A stretch of DNA of 60,646 bases, taken from positions 1 to 60,646 of the forward strand of contig NZ_JACBXA010000008.1 in the NCBI RefSeq assembly GCF_013870515.1, read 5' to 3'. This document shows, piece after piece, positions 1 to 9,197 of the stretch (the first letter of the stretch is position 1; each line of letters starts with the position of its first letter). The position numbers and the translations under genes were made by a program. The notes beneath the pieces are model-generated. The model was given only the letters and a program-made list of their open reading frames with translations. It made no database searches and was not told where the DNA came from. The stretch is from Streptomyces albidus (ex Kaewkla and Franco 2022) (GTDB taxonomy: Bacteria; Actinomycetota; Actinomycetes; Streptomycetales; Streptomycetaceae).

Positions 1-52
1 TCGACCGGGCCGGCGGCGCAGGCTGGCACCGCTGCGGGCGTCGGCCCGATCT

Positions 53-85
53 GTAAGGGGTTCGCTCCTGGAGCGAACCCCTTAC
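53..85. terminator. Intrinsic terminator hairpin
   Basis: A perfect 15-bp stem (GTAAGGGGTTCGCTC and its complement) closes a 3-nt loop. It sits just past the stop of the minus-strand nucleotidyltransferase gene, so it probably ends that transcript. The symmetrical stem could act in both directions. Confidence 0.75.
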
Positions 86-122
86 GCGTGTCCGTGTGCT
101 TTTCGCCGGCCGCACGTCCGTC

Positions 123-911
123 TCACCCCAGCGGGGGACCGCCGCCCGTCTCCCCGGAGGGGCCGCCGTCACGCAACTCCCTGGCGGCCTCCGTCAGATC
201 CTTGGCGGTGTCGATGGCACGCCAGTACGCGCCTTGCGGCAGCGGAAACCCCGCGAGCAGCCTCTGACGCGCGAGCCGCGGGAACGTCGTGCGCTCGTGA
301 TCGCCGCGGTCGGGCAGCAGCTCGGCGAAGGACGGGGAGAAGACGTAGACGCCCGCGTTCACCAGGTACGGGGAGGGCGGCGACTCGATGAAGTCCACCA
401 CGTGCCCGAACCTGTCGGTCTCCACAGCCCCCCACGGGATGCGTGGGCGGGCGAGTGCCAGCGTGGCGACGGCGTCGCGTTCCGCGGCGAACGCGGCCAT
501 CTCTCGGAGGGGGAAGCGGGTCCAGATGTCGCCGTTGGTGGCGTACCAGGGCTCGTCCGGACGGGGCAGCGAGGCGGCGGCGTACTTCAGGCCGCCGCCG
601 CGGCCCAGTGGCTCCTTCTCGACAACGACCTCGACACGCAAGGGAGTTCGCCCCTCGGCGCCGGCATCGCCCTGCGGGATCGGCAGCTCCGTCCCGGCGA
701 GCCAGTCCCGTAGCACCTCGGCCAAGTGACCGCAGGAGACGACGACATCGGTCACGCCTTCAGCGGCCAGCCAGGCGAACTGGTGGCCGATGATGGGGAT
801 TCCGGTGCCGGGGATCTCGACCATCGGCTTGGGACGGTCGTCGGTGTACGGCCGCAGCCGCGTCCCCTGGCCGCCGGCCAGGATCACGGCTTGGGTGGGG
901 GGCTGCGTCAT
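123..911 (-). CDS. Sugar-nucleotide nucleotidyltransferase (NTP_transferase family)
   Basis: A 262-aa protein that should transfer a nucleotidyl group to a sugar 1-phosphate, like glucose- or mannose-1-phosphate nucleotidyltransferases. The family signature lies at residues 11-32, with the GGxGTRLxPxT core and the PKPM lysine motif. A metal-binding NGD appears near residue 130, and a VNAGVYVF stretch typical of the fold follows. The length suits a single catalytic domain without the left-handed beta-helix of GlmU. I chose the ATG at 911; a GTG three codons upstream is possible. The real sugar substrate cannot be read from the sequence. A terminator hairpin follows the stop. Confidence 0.85.
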   Translation of the reverse strand: MTQPPTQAVILAGGQGTRLRPYTDDRPKPMVEIPGTGIPIIGHQFAWLAAEGVTDVVVSCGHLAEVLRDWLAGTELPIPQGDAGAEGRTPLRVEVVVEKEPLGRGGGLKYAAASLPRPDEPWYATNGDIWTRFPLREMAAFAAERDAVATLALARPRIPWGAVETDRFGHVVDFIESPPSPYLVNAGVYVFSPSFAELLPDRGDHERTTFPRLARQRLLAGFPLPQGAYWRAIDTAKDLTEAARELRDGGPSGETGGGPPLG

Positions 912-992
912 GCAGCGCACCCTATGCGGCGAACGCCCGCCGACGGCCGTGCCGCGTACGGGAGTTGCCGGGTGTCTCGGAGAACCGGTACG

Positions 993-1409
993 TCAGTACC
1001 TCTGGGCGGCACCGGCGGCGAAGGAGGTGTCGCAGACCGGGCGCGAGTAGCGACTGGCGCGCTGCACGCTGCCGTACTTCTCCACCGCGGCACGGCCGAG
1101 CGCCCGCGCAACCGACGCGCAGTGCTTGGCGAGGGAAGGCCTGCGGGCCATCTCCTCCTGAAGGCTGGTCAGTGCGATCCCGGGGTCCTTCTCCTGCAAC
1201 TCGGCGACCAGGCGGTCGCGGAGGACGTCCTGGGGCGCACGCGAGGTCGCCTTCGTGGACGCCCTGTGCTCGGACGCGGTGAGCATCTGGTTCTCGGGAG
1301 GAGAGGCCGCCCACGGCACGGTGGCGACGGCGAGCGTTCCCGACAGGACGAGGACGACCGGGAGAACAAGAGCGAGGGATCGGCCGATACGGCGGGCTGC
1401 GTGGTTCAC
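993..1409 (-). CDS. Small secreted protein of unknown function
   Basis: A 138-aa protein with a clear export signal: a positively charged start (HAARR), a hydrophobic core SLALVLPVVLVLSGTLAVA, and an Ala-rich cleavage region near residue 35. The mature part is helical and polar, with two cysteines (in KHC and PVC) that could form a disulphide. No family was recognised. The start is GTG with only a weak ribosome site. It is transcribed in the same direction as msiK but separated from it by a terminator. Confidence 0.6.
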   Translation of the reverse strand: MNHAARRIGRSLALVLPVVLVLSGTLAVATVPWAASPPENQMLTASEHRASTKATSRAPQDVLRDRLVAELQEKDPGIALTSLQEEMARRPSLAKHCASVARALGRAAVEKYGSVQRASRYSRPVCDTSFAAGAAQRY

Positions 1410-1512
1410 GCACGTGATGCTAGCGAAGAGTGGCGATTTGGCGACATTCAGTCACCCTGTCGAGCGACGGCGCACGGATGTGTTCGAGCGGTCCCGGTGA
1501 GAGGGCCGAAAA

Positions 1513-1552
1513 GGGGCCGTACCCCCGGGACTTGGTCCGGGCGTACGGCCCC
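1513..1552. terminator. Intrinsic terminator hairpin downstream of msiK
   Basis: GGGGCCGTAC (1513-1522) pairs perfectly with GTACGGCCCC (1543-1552) around an inner GC-rich loop. It lies 44 bases beyond the msiK stop codon on the minus strand. Confidence 0.75.
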
Positions 1553-1595
1553 TGTGAGCTCAAGCAGTCATGAACTCAGGCGCTGCGAGGGGGCG

Positions 1596-2720
<1,125 letters not shown>

Positions 2721-2896
2721 GATGTTGTCTCCTTCACCGGCAGGTACGTGCCGGACGATCCGTCGTAAAGGGGACACCCACTCCTGTGGATGTTGCGGTG
2801 ACGTTAACCTTCGGCCCCGCGTTTGTCAGCACTCGGACAGCAACGAAACCGCATCGCGGACCCCCACCCCGGAGTGGGTAGACTGCATCCGCGCCC

Positions 2897-2973
2897 GCCG
2901 CCTTAGCTCAGCTGGTTAGAGCATCTGTCTTGTAAACAGAAGGTCGTCGGTTCGAATCCGACAGGCGGCTCCA
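2897..2973 (+). tRNA. tRNA-Thr (anticodon TGT)
   Basis: A 77-nt cloverleaf with encoded CCA. The acceptor arm GCCGCCT pairs with AGGCGGC, the anticodon loop is CTTGTAA with anticodon TGT, and the T-loop GGTTCGAATCC is canonical. The 3' end abuts an integrase remnant, so this tRNA is the likely attachment site of the element to its right. Confidence 0.97.
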
Positions 2974-2977
2974 GGTC

Positions 2978-3009
2978 AGAGGCCCCTTCCGGGTACGGAA
3001 CGGGCCTCT
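2978..3009 (+). terminator. Terminator of tRNA-Thr
   Basis: AGAGGCCCCTTCCG pairs with CGGAACGGGCCTCT (one mismatch) around a GGTA loop and is followed by TT. It starts 4 bases after the tRNA CCA. Confidence 0.75.
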
Positions 3010-3019
3010 TTGATCTTGC

Positions 3020-3041
3020 TTGCTAACACCTTTGCTAACAC
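3020..3041. repeat. Short direct repeat (TTGCTAACAC x2) at the element left end
   Basis: Two exact copies of TTGCTAACAC, 12 bases apart in phase, lie between the tRNA terminator and the integrase remnant. Integrase arm-type sites often take this form beside tRNA attachment sites. That role is inference. Confidence 0.4.
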
Positions 3042-3159
3042 GCGCCCTCGTCGGCCAGTCTCTCCTCCCTCTTGAAGACGTCTGCGATGTCGACGGCGCG
3101 GTCCCCGGTCAGGTGCGCATGCACACGGAGCGTGACTGAGGGACTGGTGTCCGAGCCGC
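3035..3159 (-). pseudogene. 3' remnant of a tyrosine integrase gene
   Basis: Read on the minus strand with one frameshift, this encodes RLGHQ, then SPSVTLRVHAHLTGDRAVDIADVFKR and a stop in TGT TAG. It aligns residue by residue with the C terminus of the full integrase at 12813-14105 (RLGHQDPSITLRVYAHV and onward). A 2-base deletion just after RLGHQ breaks the frame, and nothing upstream of the catalytic RLGHQ box survives. The tyrosine position of the full protein (RVYAH) is a histidine here (RVHAH), so it could not be catalytic even if expressed. It is probably what is left of an older element at this tRNA. Confidence 0.8.
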
Positions 3160-3224
3160 AAGGAGACTGCCAGGATGACGATCAGGGCGGTAAGAATTTC
3201 CCTACCTCATCAAGGGCTCGCTTC

Positions 3225-3276
3225 GCTCGCCGCGCGGCCCCGGCTCGCCGCGCGGCCCCGGCTTGCCGCCGGGCCG
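3225..3276. repeat. GC-rich 18-bp tandem repeat
   Basis: Two exact copies of GCTCGCCGCGCGGCCCCG (3225-3242 and 3243-3260) are followed by a diverged third copy. It lies in the non-coding stretch 3160-3551, where I see no credible gene. Confidence 0.7.
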
Positions 3277-3375
3277 ACGCTCCTGTCTTCGCCCCGCTCC
3301 GGCCCGGCCGCCGTGCCGCGCGCGGACGCGACACGACAGAGAAGAAAGGGTGCCGGCGGGGGGCGGTCGGCTCCA

Positions 3376-3517
3376 CGGCTTTAGGCAGCCACCATGGGGC
3401 GAGCCTCGAAGATCGGGGCCCACTTCGGGCTATTGCGGGCAGGCTAGGAGCTGCCCGAGTCGCGGAGAGCTTACGGGCCCCGATCTCTCGCCCCATGGCA
3501 GCTCCAGCCCAAAGCCG
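3376..3517. repeat. Long imperfect inverted repeat with nested hairpin
   Basis: The arms at about 3376-3421 and 3474-3517 are inverted copies. Both contain CGGCTTT, CCATGGGGCGAG and GATCGGGGCCC, with a few bases added or lost. The 50-base centre holds its own perfect stem, GGGCAG/CTGCCC (3437-3442 and 3451-3456). The structure is non-coding. A single-strand replication origin of a rolling-circle element, a MITE-like remnant or a structured RNA would all fit. Confidence 0.65.
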
Positions 3518-3551
3518 CTACACCGACCTATCGCGCGGTCACAGTCCGCAG

Positions 3552-4361
3552 CTACGAGGTGACGTAGGTCATCACCGCAACGACAGTACCGACGATCGTC
3601 GCCAGACCGACCACGAAGGCGCCGATCTTTCGGTTCGTGGTCCAGAAGCCCGGTTCTGTTGGTGTCTCGGGACCCTGGGACTGCTTCGTGGAGCTCTGGC
3701 CGTGCCCGCTGGCCTGCGAGGTGACTAGGTTTACCTGTGCGTTGGGTGAGCCATGAACAGCGACACTCAGAGCCTGACCTACCTGTTCCTCGGTTGGCTC
3801 CGCCCGGGCATCCGGCATGATCGCTCTCAGCTCTCCGACCAACTCGACCAGACGAGTGCGAACGTGATCAAGCACAGCTCGAAGGCTGACCACAGCAACG
3901 GCACGGTAGACCCGCGTGATCTGCTGCACTCCATTCCCGAGTGAGCGATTCATGTGTGCTGCAATTTCTGCACCCATAGGCAGGCCCAAGTGGACGTGCG
4001 AGCCCTCCGCTTGTTGGATCATCGCCTCGATCTCACCCACACCGGCACGGAGTTCATAGGTTTCGCTGACGTGATCGCGGATACCTTCGGGCAGTGACCT
4101 TGGGCTGATCATCTGGCCAGTAATCTGGTTGTAGCCAGCTATGCCGTCGATGTGCAGGGCTCCAGCGACGACCCGGAATTCAGGTAACTCGTCGCTCGGC
4201 TCGTAGCCGCGCAGTTCCCGCGTCGCCCAGGTTCGCAGCGGTGCGGAGTTGGCTTCACCCCCAAGGACTACGCACTTGCGCAGAGCGCTAGCCAGCGACT
4301 TGCTCTCGTCCAGGACGTCGCGCTGAATCTCAGTGAGCAGGCTGCCGTTTGACGAACTCAT
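3552..4361 (-). CDS. AbiTii-domain membrane-anchored protein (candidate phage defence)
   Basis: A 269-aa protein whose first 85 residues match the AbiTii N-terminal pattern: a LLxEIQxDxLDES start, ALRKCVVLG, LRTWATRELRGY and then LPEFRVV. AbiTii takes its name from a lactococcal abortive-infection protein; its mechanism is not settled. After a helical middle and a polar Ser/Gln/Pro linker (about 215-240), the C terminus is one membrane helix (KIGAFVVGLATIVGTVVAVMTY). I chose the ATG at 4361, which has GAGG 5-6 bases upstream; the 18 residues before it do not fit the family. It lies beside two NLR cassettes, which supports a defence role by context. Confidence 0.8.
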   Translation of the reverse strand: MSSSNGSLLTEIQRDVLDESKSLASALRKCVVLGGEANSAPLRTWATRELRGYEPSDELPEFRVVAGALHIDGIAGYNQITGQMISPRSLPEGIRDHVSETYELRAGVGEIEAMIQQAEGSHVHLGLPMGAEIAAHMNRSLGNGVQQITRVYRAVAVVSLRAVLDHVRTRLVELVGELRAIMPDARAEPTEEQVGQALSVAVHGSPNAQVNLVTSQASGHGQSSTKQSQGPETPTEPGFWTTNRKIGAFVVGLATIVGTVVAVMTYVTS

Positions 4362-4497
4362 GAAGACCTCGCGAAGGAGAGCGGTGCACAGTGTGACGAA
4401 GCACACTAGCCGCACAAGAGGATCAATTCACCCCGTTTTCAACATCGAAATGGGGCCGGACAGCCAGCCCGACCTCAGCGACCGACCCGTCGACTGT

Positions 4498-4711
4498 TCA
4501 CAACGAGAGACTGGCGGACCGAGGTGCAGGCATCGCGGGCTGAGTGTCTAGCTGCGTCACAACGACTGCGTACTCGGCCGGATGACCACGGACACTCAGG
4601 AACAGTTCGTCCAGGTCCACGTGGCAGTACGCGCACGTCGACAGGTTCGCCAAATTGCTTCGGGACGAAGAGGTCGCCCAGACCTGTCGTGGCTTCCGGT
4701 GCTAGCGTCAT
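4498..4711 (-). pseudogene. Possible decayed small gene
   Basis: From the ATG at 4711 the minus strand reads MTLAPEATTGLG and on to FGEPVD. A +1 shift then opens a frame reading CAYCHVDLDELFLSV through RGHPAEYAVVV to a TGA at 4498. The CxxCH and the ordinary protein-like composition across two frames suggest a broken small gene, but no family was recognised. The 208 bases between 4712 and the next gene hold only a 33-codon plus-strand open frame (4715-4816) of doubtful meaning. Confidence 0.25.
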
Positions 4712-4919
4712 GCCATGGATGAGGAACGTGTGGGGTTCCGCGCAGGGTGCGACGACTACGGGCTGGCAAGGTGGGTTGCTGGCGTGGTCCAGGAGCGCGA
4801 GCACGACCCCAGCTGATCGACTTGATAAGGATGCGACCGACCTCAAAGCCTGTGTGCAGTCGTGCCGCATCCGTGCCCGATAGACCGGGACTCATGGCGA
4901 AGCACCACTCCTACCTAGA

Positions 4920-7136
4920 TCACCCGAGTTTCAGATACTTAGCAATCATCCGCTTCTTATCTGGTTCGTGAAATGGCACCAAGAGCCGTTGGGCTTCAAT
5001 AAGGTATGGTCGGGCGCCTGCGCCATCTCCATGCTGGGCCAAAGCTAGGCCAATTGCCCCGGTCGCCAGACCCTGGCCGTGGTCATCTTCTATGTCACGA
5101 AAGCACCGCAACGCAGACCGATATACTTGAAGCGCCTTTTCTTTGCCGTGAATCATTATGATTGCGTTTCCATAATTAATAAGAGCCGCAGCCTCGCCGC
5201 TGCGATCTCGCACGTCTTTGTAAGCCGTGATTGCTTCCTGGAGGTAATACACACCCTCTTCAAGGCGGCGCCTGGAACGCGTCTGTTGTGAAACCTCAAG
5301 CAGAACGGTTCCTAGTTGCGCGAGCGTAGAAGCCTCGGCATTTCTGGCCCCATTTCGAGAATGAATTTCCAGCGCTCTTCGAAGGGCCGTTTCCGCCTCT
5401 TTGAATCGCCCTGATTCTCTCAGGGAAATCCCAAGGTTAGTAAGGCCGAATCCGGAACGCCGCCCGCTGATCGTCATTGCTCTTTGTAGGGGATCCATGC
5501 TGGCTTCCGGGCCGAGCATCATTCTCAACGCCCCGCTGAGGTTGATTAGCGAATTAGCCTCCTCGTCGCTCTCGCCGAGCCGATGAAATAGCGCAACCGC
5601 TTTATTTAGCCAGCGCACCGCGTCGCGGTACTTCCTCGTGGAGGTGTACAGGATGCCTAAGTTGTTGTACGCAGCAGCAACGCTTTCTTGATTGCCACTC
5701 TTCTTACCTGCTTCAATTCCAGCGAATAGGATGGGCAGGGAGGAGGAGTAATCTGCTACGTTATCCAAGTACGCTACTAGGCTTACGGCCAAGCCTGTGG
5801 TGATGTCGTACTCGCCCAGGTCGTTGGAGATTCTCACACTGGCGATTAGATTCGACGCTTCGGCCGCAAACCACTCCATGGCGGCGACGCGACTCGGAAA
5901 CCCTTCAGTGGGTTTGTGGTTAATCCACGCTGACGCACTTGCGGATCGCTTCACGAAGTCGTCCAGGAGTCTCACCTGAGCCGCGTGACGAGACTCCGCG
6001 CTGTCCGTCTTCTTCGCTTGTTCAAGTGCGTACAGACGAACCAAGTCGTGCATCGTCCACCTGTTGGGGGAATCACCTGACTCCAAGAGGTGACAATTCA
6101 AAAGGTGACGCAAGGCTCGCTTGGCCTTCAAATGCTGGACATCGGTCAGAAGGGCGGCGGCGTCGATCGAAATGTCTGCGCTTGGATTAAGCGCTAGGGT
6201 TCGAAATGCATGTGCATGAAATTCACTTAGCCGCGTGTAGGATCGCTGAAAAGCCACCCTGATAGCAACATCTTCATGCTCTAGCCCTTCAAGTCGCTCC
6301 TCTTCCTGCGAAAGCTCATCAGCTAGCTCTCCTGCGCTCAGTTCCGGATCGGAGGCCAGGATTGCGCCAACAATGCTGAGTGCCAAGGGAAGTCGATCGC
6401 AGAGATTTGCTAACCTATCGAGGCCAGCTGATGGGACTCCCCTTCTCGCCTGCGATTCGAGCACCGCTGTCGCATCCTCATGCGGCAGCACATTGAGCCG
6501 CAGATTCGTAGCGGGGAGTAGTGGTGCGATGGCGTTGCGGGAGGTAACGACAACTCGATGAACCTTCGAATTAGGGATAAGTGGGAGCACTTGTTCCGGC
6601 GTGCGAGCATTATCAAGCAGAATCAAAACGGGTAGATTCTGGCTGGCACGCCTGTCCAGTTCGGAATGGAACTGAGGCCCCTGATTCTCCGGTATGGGGT
6701 CAATCTTATCCACGCCCAACGCTTTGAGTGCGGGGGAGTAAACTTGATGTGGGAAGACATTTAGCTCAAGGCCTGTCTCGTATCCGCGTAGATCGACAGA
6801 TATGGCGCCCCCGGGGAAAGCTTCCATTTCTACTGCGAGACGAGCAGCCCTTACGGCGAGTGCCGTCTTGCCGACGCCGCCAAGCCCCGACAGTACAAGT
6901 ACTGACCCGACGTCATCGTCAGGTATCGTCTGGAGGCGTGAGAGTATTTCCTCGATTTCTGTATTTCGGCCGACGAAATCTTGCCTCTCAAGACCCGACC
7001 GATTTAGCGGAACCACTGTCGGCGGGACGAAAGCGCTAGCGCCGCCGTTGATGTAGAGGTCACGGCCAGCCTGGTACACGCGCGCTTGGCCAGATGCCTG
7101 TGCCCCTAGCGTCACGGGCCTTTCGGGCACATTCAT
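4920..7136 (-). CDS. NB-ARC/TPR NLR-like STAND ATPase with N-terminal amyloid-like motif
   Basis: A 738-aa signal-transducing ATPase. Residues 19-29 are RVYQAGRDLYI, the same motif that ends the small protein encoded just upstream. An NB-ARC domain follows: P-loop GLGGVGKT (84-91), Walker B LPVLILLDNA (about 170), RLPLALSIVG and an MHDLVRLYALEQ box (about 363). From about residue 440 there are tetratricopeptide repeats, the usual ligand-sensing part of such proteins. The ATG overlaps the upstream stop (ATGA), so the two are translationally coupled. Base composition is visibly more AT-rich than the flanking chromosome, which points to transfer. By family, it should oligomerise on sensing a trigger and template its partner. 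The trigger, presumably phage-derived, is unknown. Confidence 0.85.
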   Translation of the reverse strand: MNVPERPVTLGAQASGQARVYQAGRDLYINGGASAFVPPTVVPLNRSGLERQDFVGRNTEIEEILSRLQTIPDDDVGSVLVLSGLGGVGKTALAVRAARLAVEMEAFPGGAISVDLRGYETGLELNVFPHQVYSPALKALGVDKIDPIPENQGPQFHSELDRRASQNLPVLILLDNARTPEQVLPLIPNSKVHRVVVTSRNAIAPLLPATNLRLNVLPHEDATAVLESQARRGVPSAGLDRLANLCDRLPLALSIVGAILASDPELSAGELADELSQEEERLEGLEHEDVAIRVAFQRSYTRLSEFHAHAFRTLALNPSADISIDAAALLTDVQHLKAKRALRHLLNCHLLESGDSPNRWTMHDLVRLYALEQAKKTDSAESRHAAQVRLLDDFVKRSASASAWINHKPTEGFPSRVAAMEWFAAEASNLIASVRISNDLGEYDITTGLAVSLVAYLDNVADYSSSLPILFAGIEAGKKSGNQESVAAAYNNLGILYTSTRKYRDAVRWLNKAVALFHRLGESDEEANSLINLSGALRMMLGPEASMDPLQRAMTISGRRSGFGLTNLGISLRESGRFKEAETALRRALEIHSRNGARNAEASTLAQLGTVLLEVSQQTRSRRRLEEGVYYLQEAITAYKDVRDRSGEAAALINYGNAIIMIHGKEKALQVYRSALRCFRDIEDDHGQGLATGAIGLALAQHGDGAGARPYLIEAQRLLVPFHEPDKKRMIAKYLKLG

Positions 7137-7552
7137 GATTCACTGATGTGCTGATCACGTCCAGCCTGGTAAACCCGGCCCTGCTCTGTTGCGCGAGCAT
7201 GCATTTGCACGTTGTACGTGTCACCGTTCACCGAGGCCTCTGGGGCGAGTTCGTCTAGCAACTCCCGCAGATCTTCAACGACGCTGGGGTCGGCAAGCAA
7301 CAGCCGGCGAACCCTGCCTTGCCATTCCGCTCGGAGCTCGTCCTCTGTCGGGGTGTCCCCGACGTCGCGCGCGGCAAGGACTTGCTCACGCGTCAGGTCG
7401 AGCTCAGCAGCCAGTGCGTCAACGCGCTCCGGGTGCACTCGTTTCCAGATGGATGTGACTCCGTCACGAGTGCGTTGCCACGCGTCGGTGGCCATCAGTG
7501 TGACGATCGTCGTCCCAGCCGCACCTGCAAGTGCAGCTATCTGTGGATCCAC
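7133..7552 (-). CDS. Small effector-like partner with C-terminal VYQAGRDQHI motif (cassette 1)
   Basis: A 139-aa protein in three parts. A hydrophobic N-terminal helix (about residues 5-21, IAALAGAAGTTIVTLMA) comes first. A charged all-helical domain follows (WQRTRDGVTSIWKRVHPERVDAL to EDLRELLDELAP). A short polar linker leads to GRVYQAGRDQHI (7145-7180) near the C terminus. This matches the Bell-type effectors known beside bacterial NLR-like proteins, where the motif forms amyloid that relays the signal and the helical domain is thought to attack the membrane. The GTG at 7552 aligns with the start of its paralogue at 9198. Its stop overlaps the NLR start by 4 bases. The assignment rests on architecture and was not tested by alignment. 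Confidence 0.75.
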   Translation of the reverse strand: MDPQIAALAGAAGTTIVTLMATDAWQRTRDGVTSIWKRVHPERVDALAAELDLTREQVLAARDVGDTPTEDELRAEWQGRVRRLLLADPSVVEDLRELLDELAPEASVNGDTYNVQMHARATEQGRVYQAGRDQHISES

Positions 7553-7603
7553 GCCCCCCCCAACCTCTATGTGGTGTCCGAGCCCCCTTAGGCGGACTCC
7601 CAA

Positions 7604-8010
7604 AAGCTACCGGTGACGCCTGAAATGGCGCCAGCCGTCCATGCCGGATGGCACGAAGAGTGATCTGCTCCGTGAGCCATGCACTGAAGCAGCGGAAGCA
7701 GCGGAAGCAGCGGCGGAGGCGTCAGCGGTAAGCCGTGATGCGCCGTGGACCGTTGCGCACAGTGCCATGTCGCCACTGTCCGCAGTCTCGAACGCGATTG
7801 CTGGTTGGTCAGGCTGTGGGGGAGCGGGCCATCTCGGGCCGTCTCTGGGCCGTGCGAGGTTGGCCGACGCTGACAGTCGATGCCGGAGGGTGACCGTCCC
7901 CACCCCGCTCTGGCCTGGGCCACCCTCACCCGTCTGCGACACTGGTACGGCTATGCCGAAGCCCGGAGAAGTGGCGCACTCTGGCGAGCTGGAGTCGCCG
8001 GCGGGGGAAG
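7604..8010. other. Non-coding stretch with a 9-bp tandem repeat
   Basis: I see no convincing gene in these 407 bases. They contain three copies of GAAGCAGCG in tandem at about 7686-7712. Open frames exist on both strands, but their composition is Ser/Ala/Pro-rich and lacks a ribosome site. Confidence 0.5.
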
Positions 8011-8589
8011 CTACATAGCCTCGTGGCGGTGCCACTGGAGGTATCGGTCGGGTCGCAAGTCGGCTACGCCCCACTCAAGGCGCAGGATGCCCTCGCTCAT
8101 GGAGCAGGCGTAGGCGACGATGACCAAGCTCGTGCCAGGAGGTATCTGCGCGAGCCCCCGGTGACTCTCATGGTTCTCGAACTCCTCCAGGCCCAGGTCG
8201 AGTTCGCCCTGCATGGGCTCCGGTCCGAACTCACGGATGAGTTCAGCCCGCAGACCATCCTTCTTCTTCAGCCTGGCTGCGGTGACGGGCAGGTCCTTGC
8301 TGGCATACCGGAAGGGATAGATCAGGTGGTCTGCGACGACCATGACAGTCCGGGCATGCAGACGGACTGACGTGGCTCCGGCGAGGCCCTCCAAGCCGGC
8401 CATGAGTTCCTCGAACTGGGCCGCATACAACCCGTGCCCGTAGGCTTCCAACGTCTGGGTGTGCACGCCGTCATGACCACTCCTCGCCCGCTCATGTGCT
8501 CGCGTCAGGCTCTTCACAATGGCCGTCGCCAGCGGCTCTGCCAGGTCGCCGAAGGTCTGGCGTGCCCAGGGAACAGCCGAGTCGGTCAT
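8011..8589 (-). CDS. Unknown protein between the two NLR cassettes
   Basis: A 192-aa soluble protein of unknown family. I took the ATG at 8589 (MTDSAVPW), which has AGGGAGA 6-7 bases upstream; the longer frame upstream is Cys/Arg-rich and unlike protein. Visible features are a helical N-terminal half (LATAIVKSLTRAHERA, then FEELMAGLEGLAG), a central VVADHLIYPFRY stretch, and an acidic segment LDLGLEEFENHESHRG. No catalytic motif, signal peptide or membrane segment can be seen. It is on the same strand as cassette 1 and may be part of the same island. Confidence 0.65.
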   Translation of the reverse strand: MTDSAVPWARQTFGDLAEPLATAIVKSLTRAHERARSGHDGVHTQTLEAYGHGLYAAQFEELMAGLEGLAGATSVRLHARTVMVVADHLIYPFRYASKDLPVTAARLKKKDGLRAELIREFGPEPMQGELDLGLEEFENHESHRGLAQIPPGTSLVIVAYACSMSEGILRLEWGVADLRPDRYLQWHRHEAM

Positions 8590-9197
8590 CCGATCTCCCT
8601 TTCGCCGACGGACAGAGCAGCCCAGATGACCATGTGGCGAGGAGCCACGCCGCACAAGTGCGCATAGTGGGAGCACAGAGCACACACCACCGCATGAGCG
8701 CAAGCGGCAACTGCTGGGACCACACGGCACGCACGCGCCCGAACACCGGCAGCTCACCGAGGCGGACGCACGTGCACCACATCTGCCCTGAGCTGCGGTT
8801 TTGACTACCCCAATCTTCTGGGGGCAAAGGATCGTACACACTCCTGCGGTCCCGATACGCCGCCCAAGGCAGCACCATGCTCGTGGGCATCGGCCACCGG
8901 GCGGAGCAATGCTGGTGATAGCAGGAAGACGGACGCTGCTGACATGACCGCCCTTCTCTGACAGGACGGAAGGCGCTTCGACATGCGTCCTGTGCCATCC
9001 CAGCTTGTACGGACTCCCACATCGGGTGGTGGAGAGCGGTGGTGAGGCGTGGGCGATTCACGATCGGTGCGGTCACTTGAGGGCCGGCGCGCTCCCTGCA
9101 GCCATTCGCACCGAGCAATGCCATCGCGGGTGACTGCGAGGGCCATAGGGTATGTGGCTTGACACGCAGAGCAGTTGACTTGGAAGCAGGAGGATCC
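8590..9197. other. Long intergenic region between the divergent cassettes
   Basis: About 600 bases without a supported gene. The region separates the unknown minus-strand gene from the plus-strand cassette, so it should hold both promoters. I could not place them with confidence. Long antisense frames across 8805-9593 are the complement of the cassette 2 effector and its upstream region. Confidence 0.5.

Noticed and set aside
7604..8074. A minus-strand frame of about 155 codons downstream of the unknown gene between the cassettes.
   Set aside because: Ser/Ala/Pro-rich, no ribosome site, and it overlaps the 8011-8589 gene in another frame.
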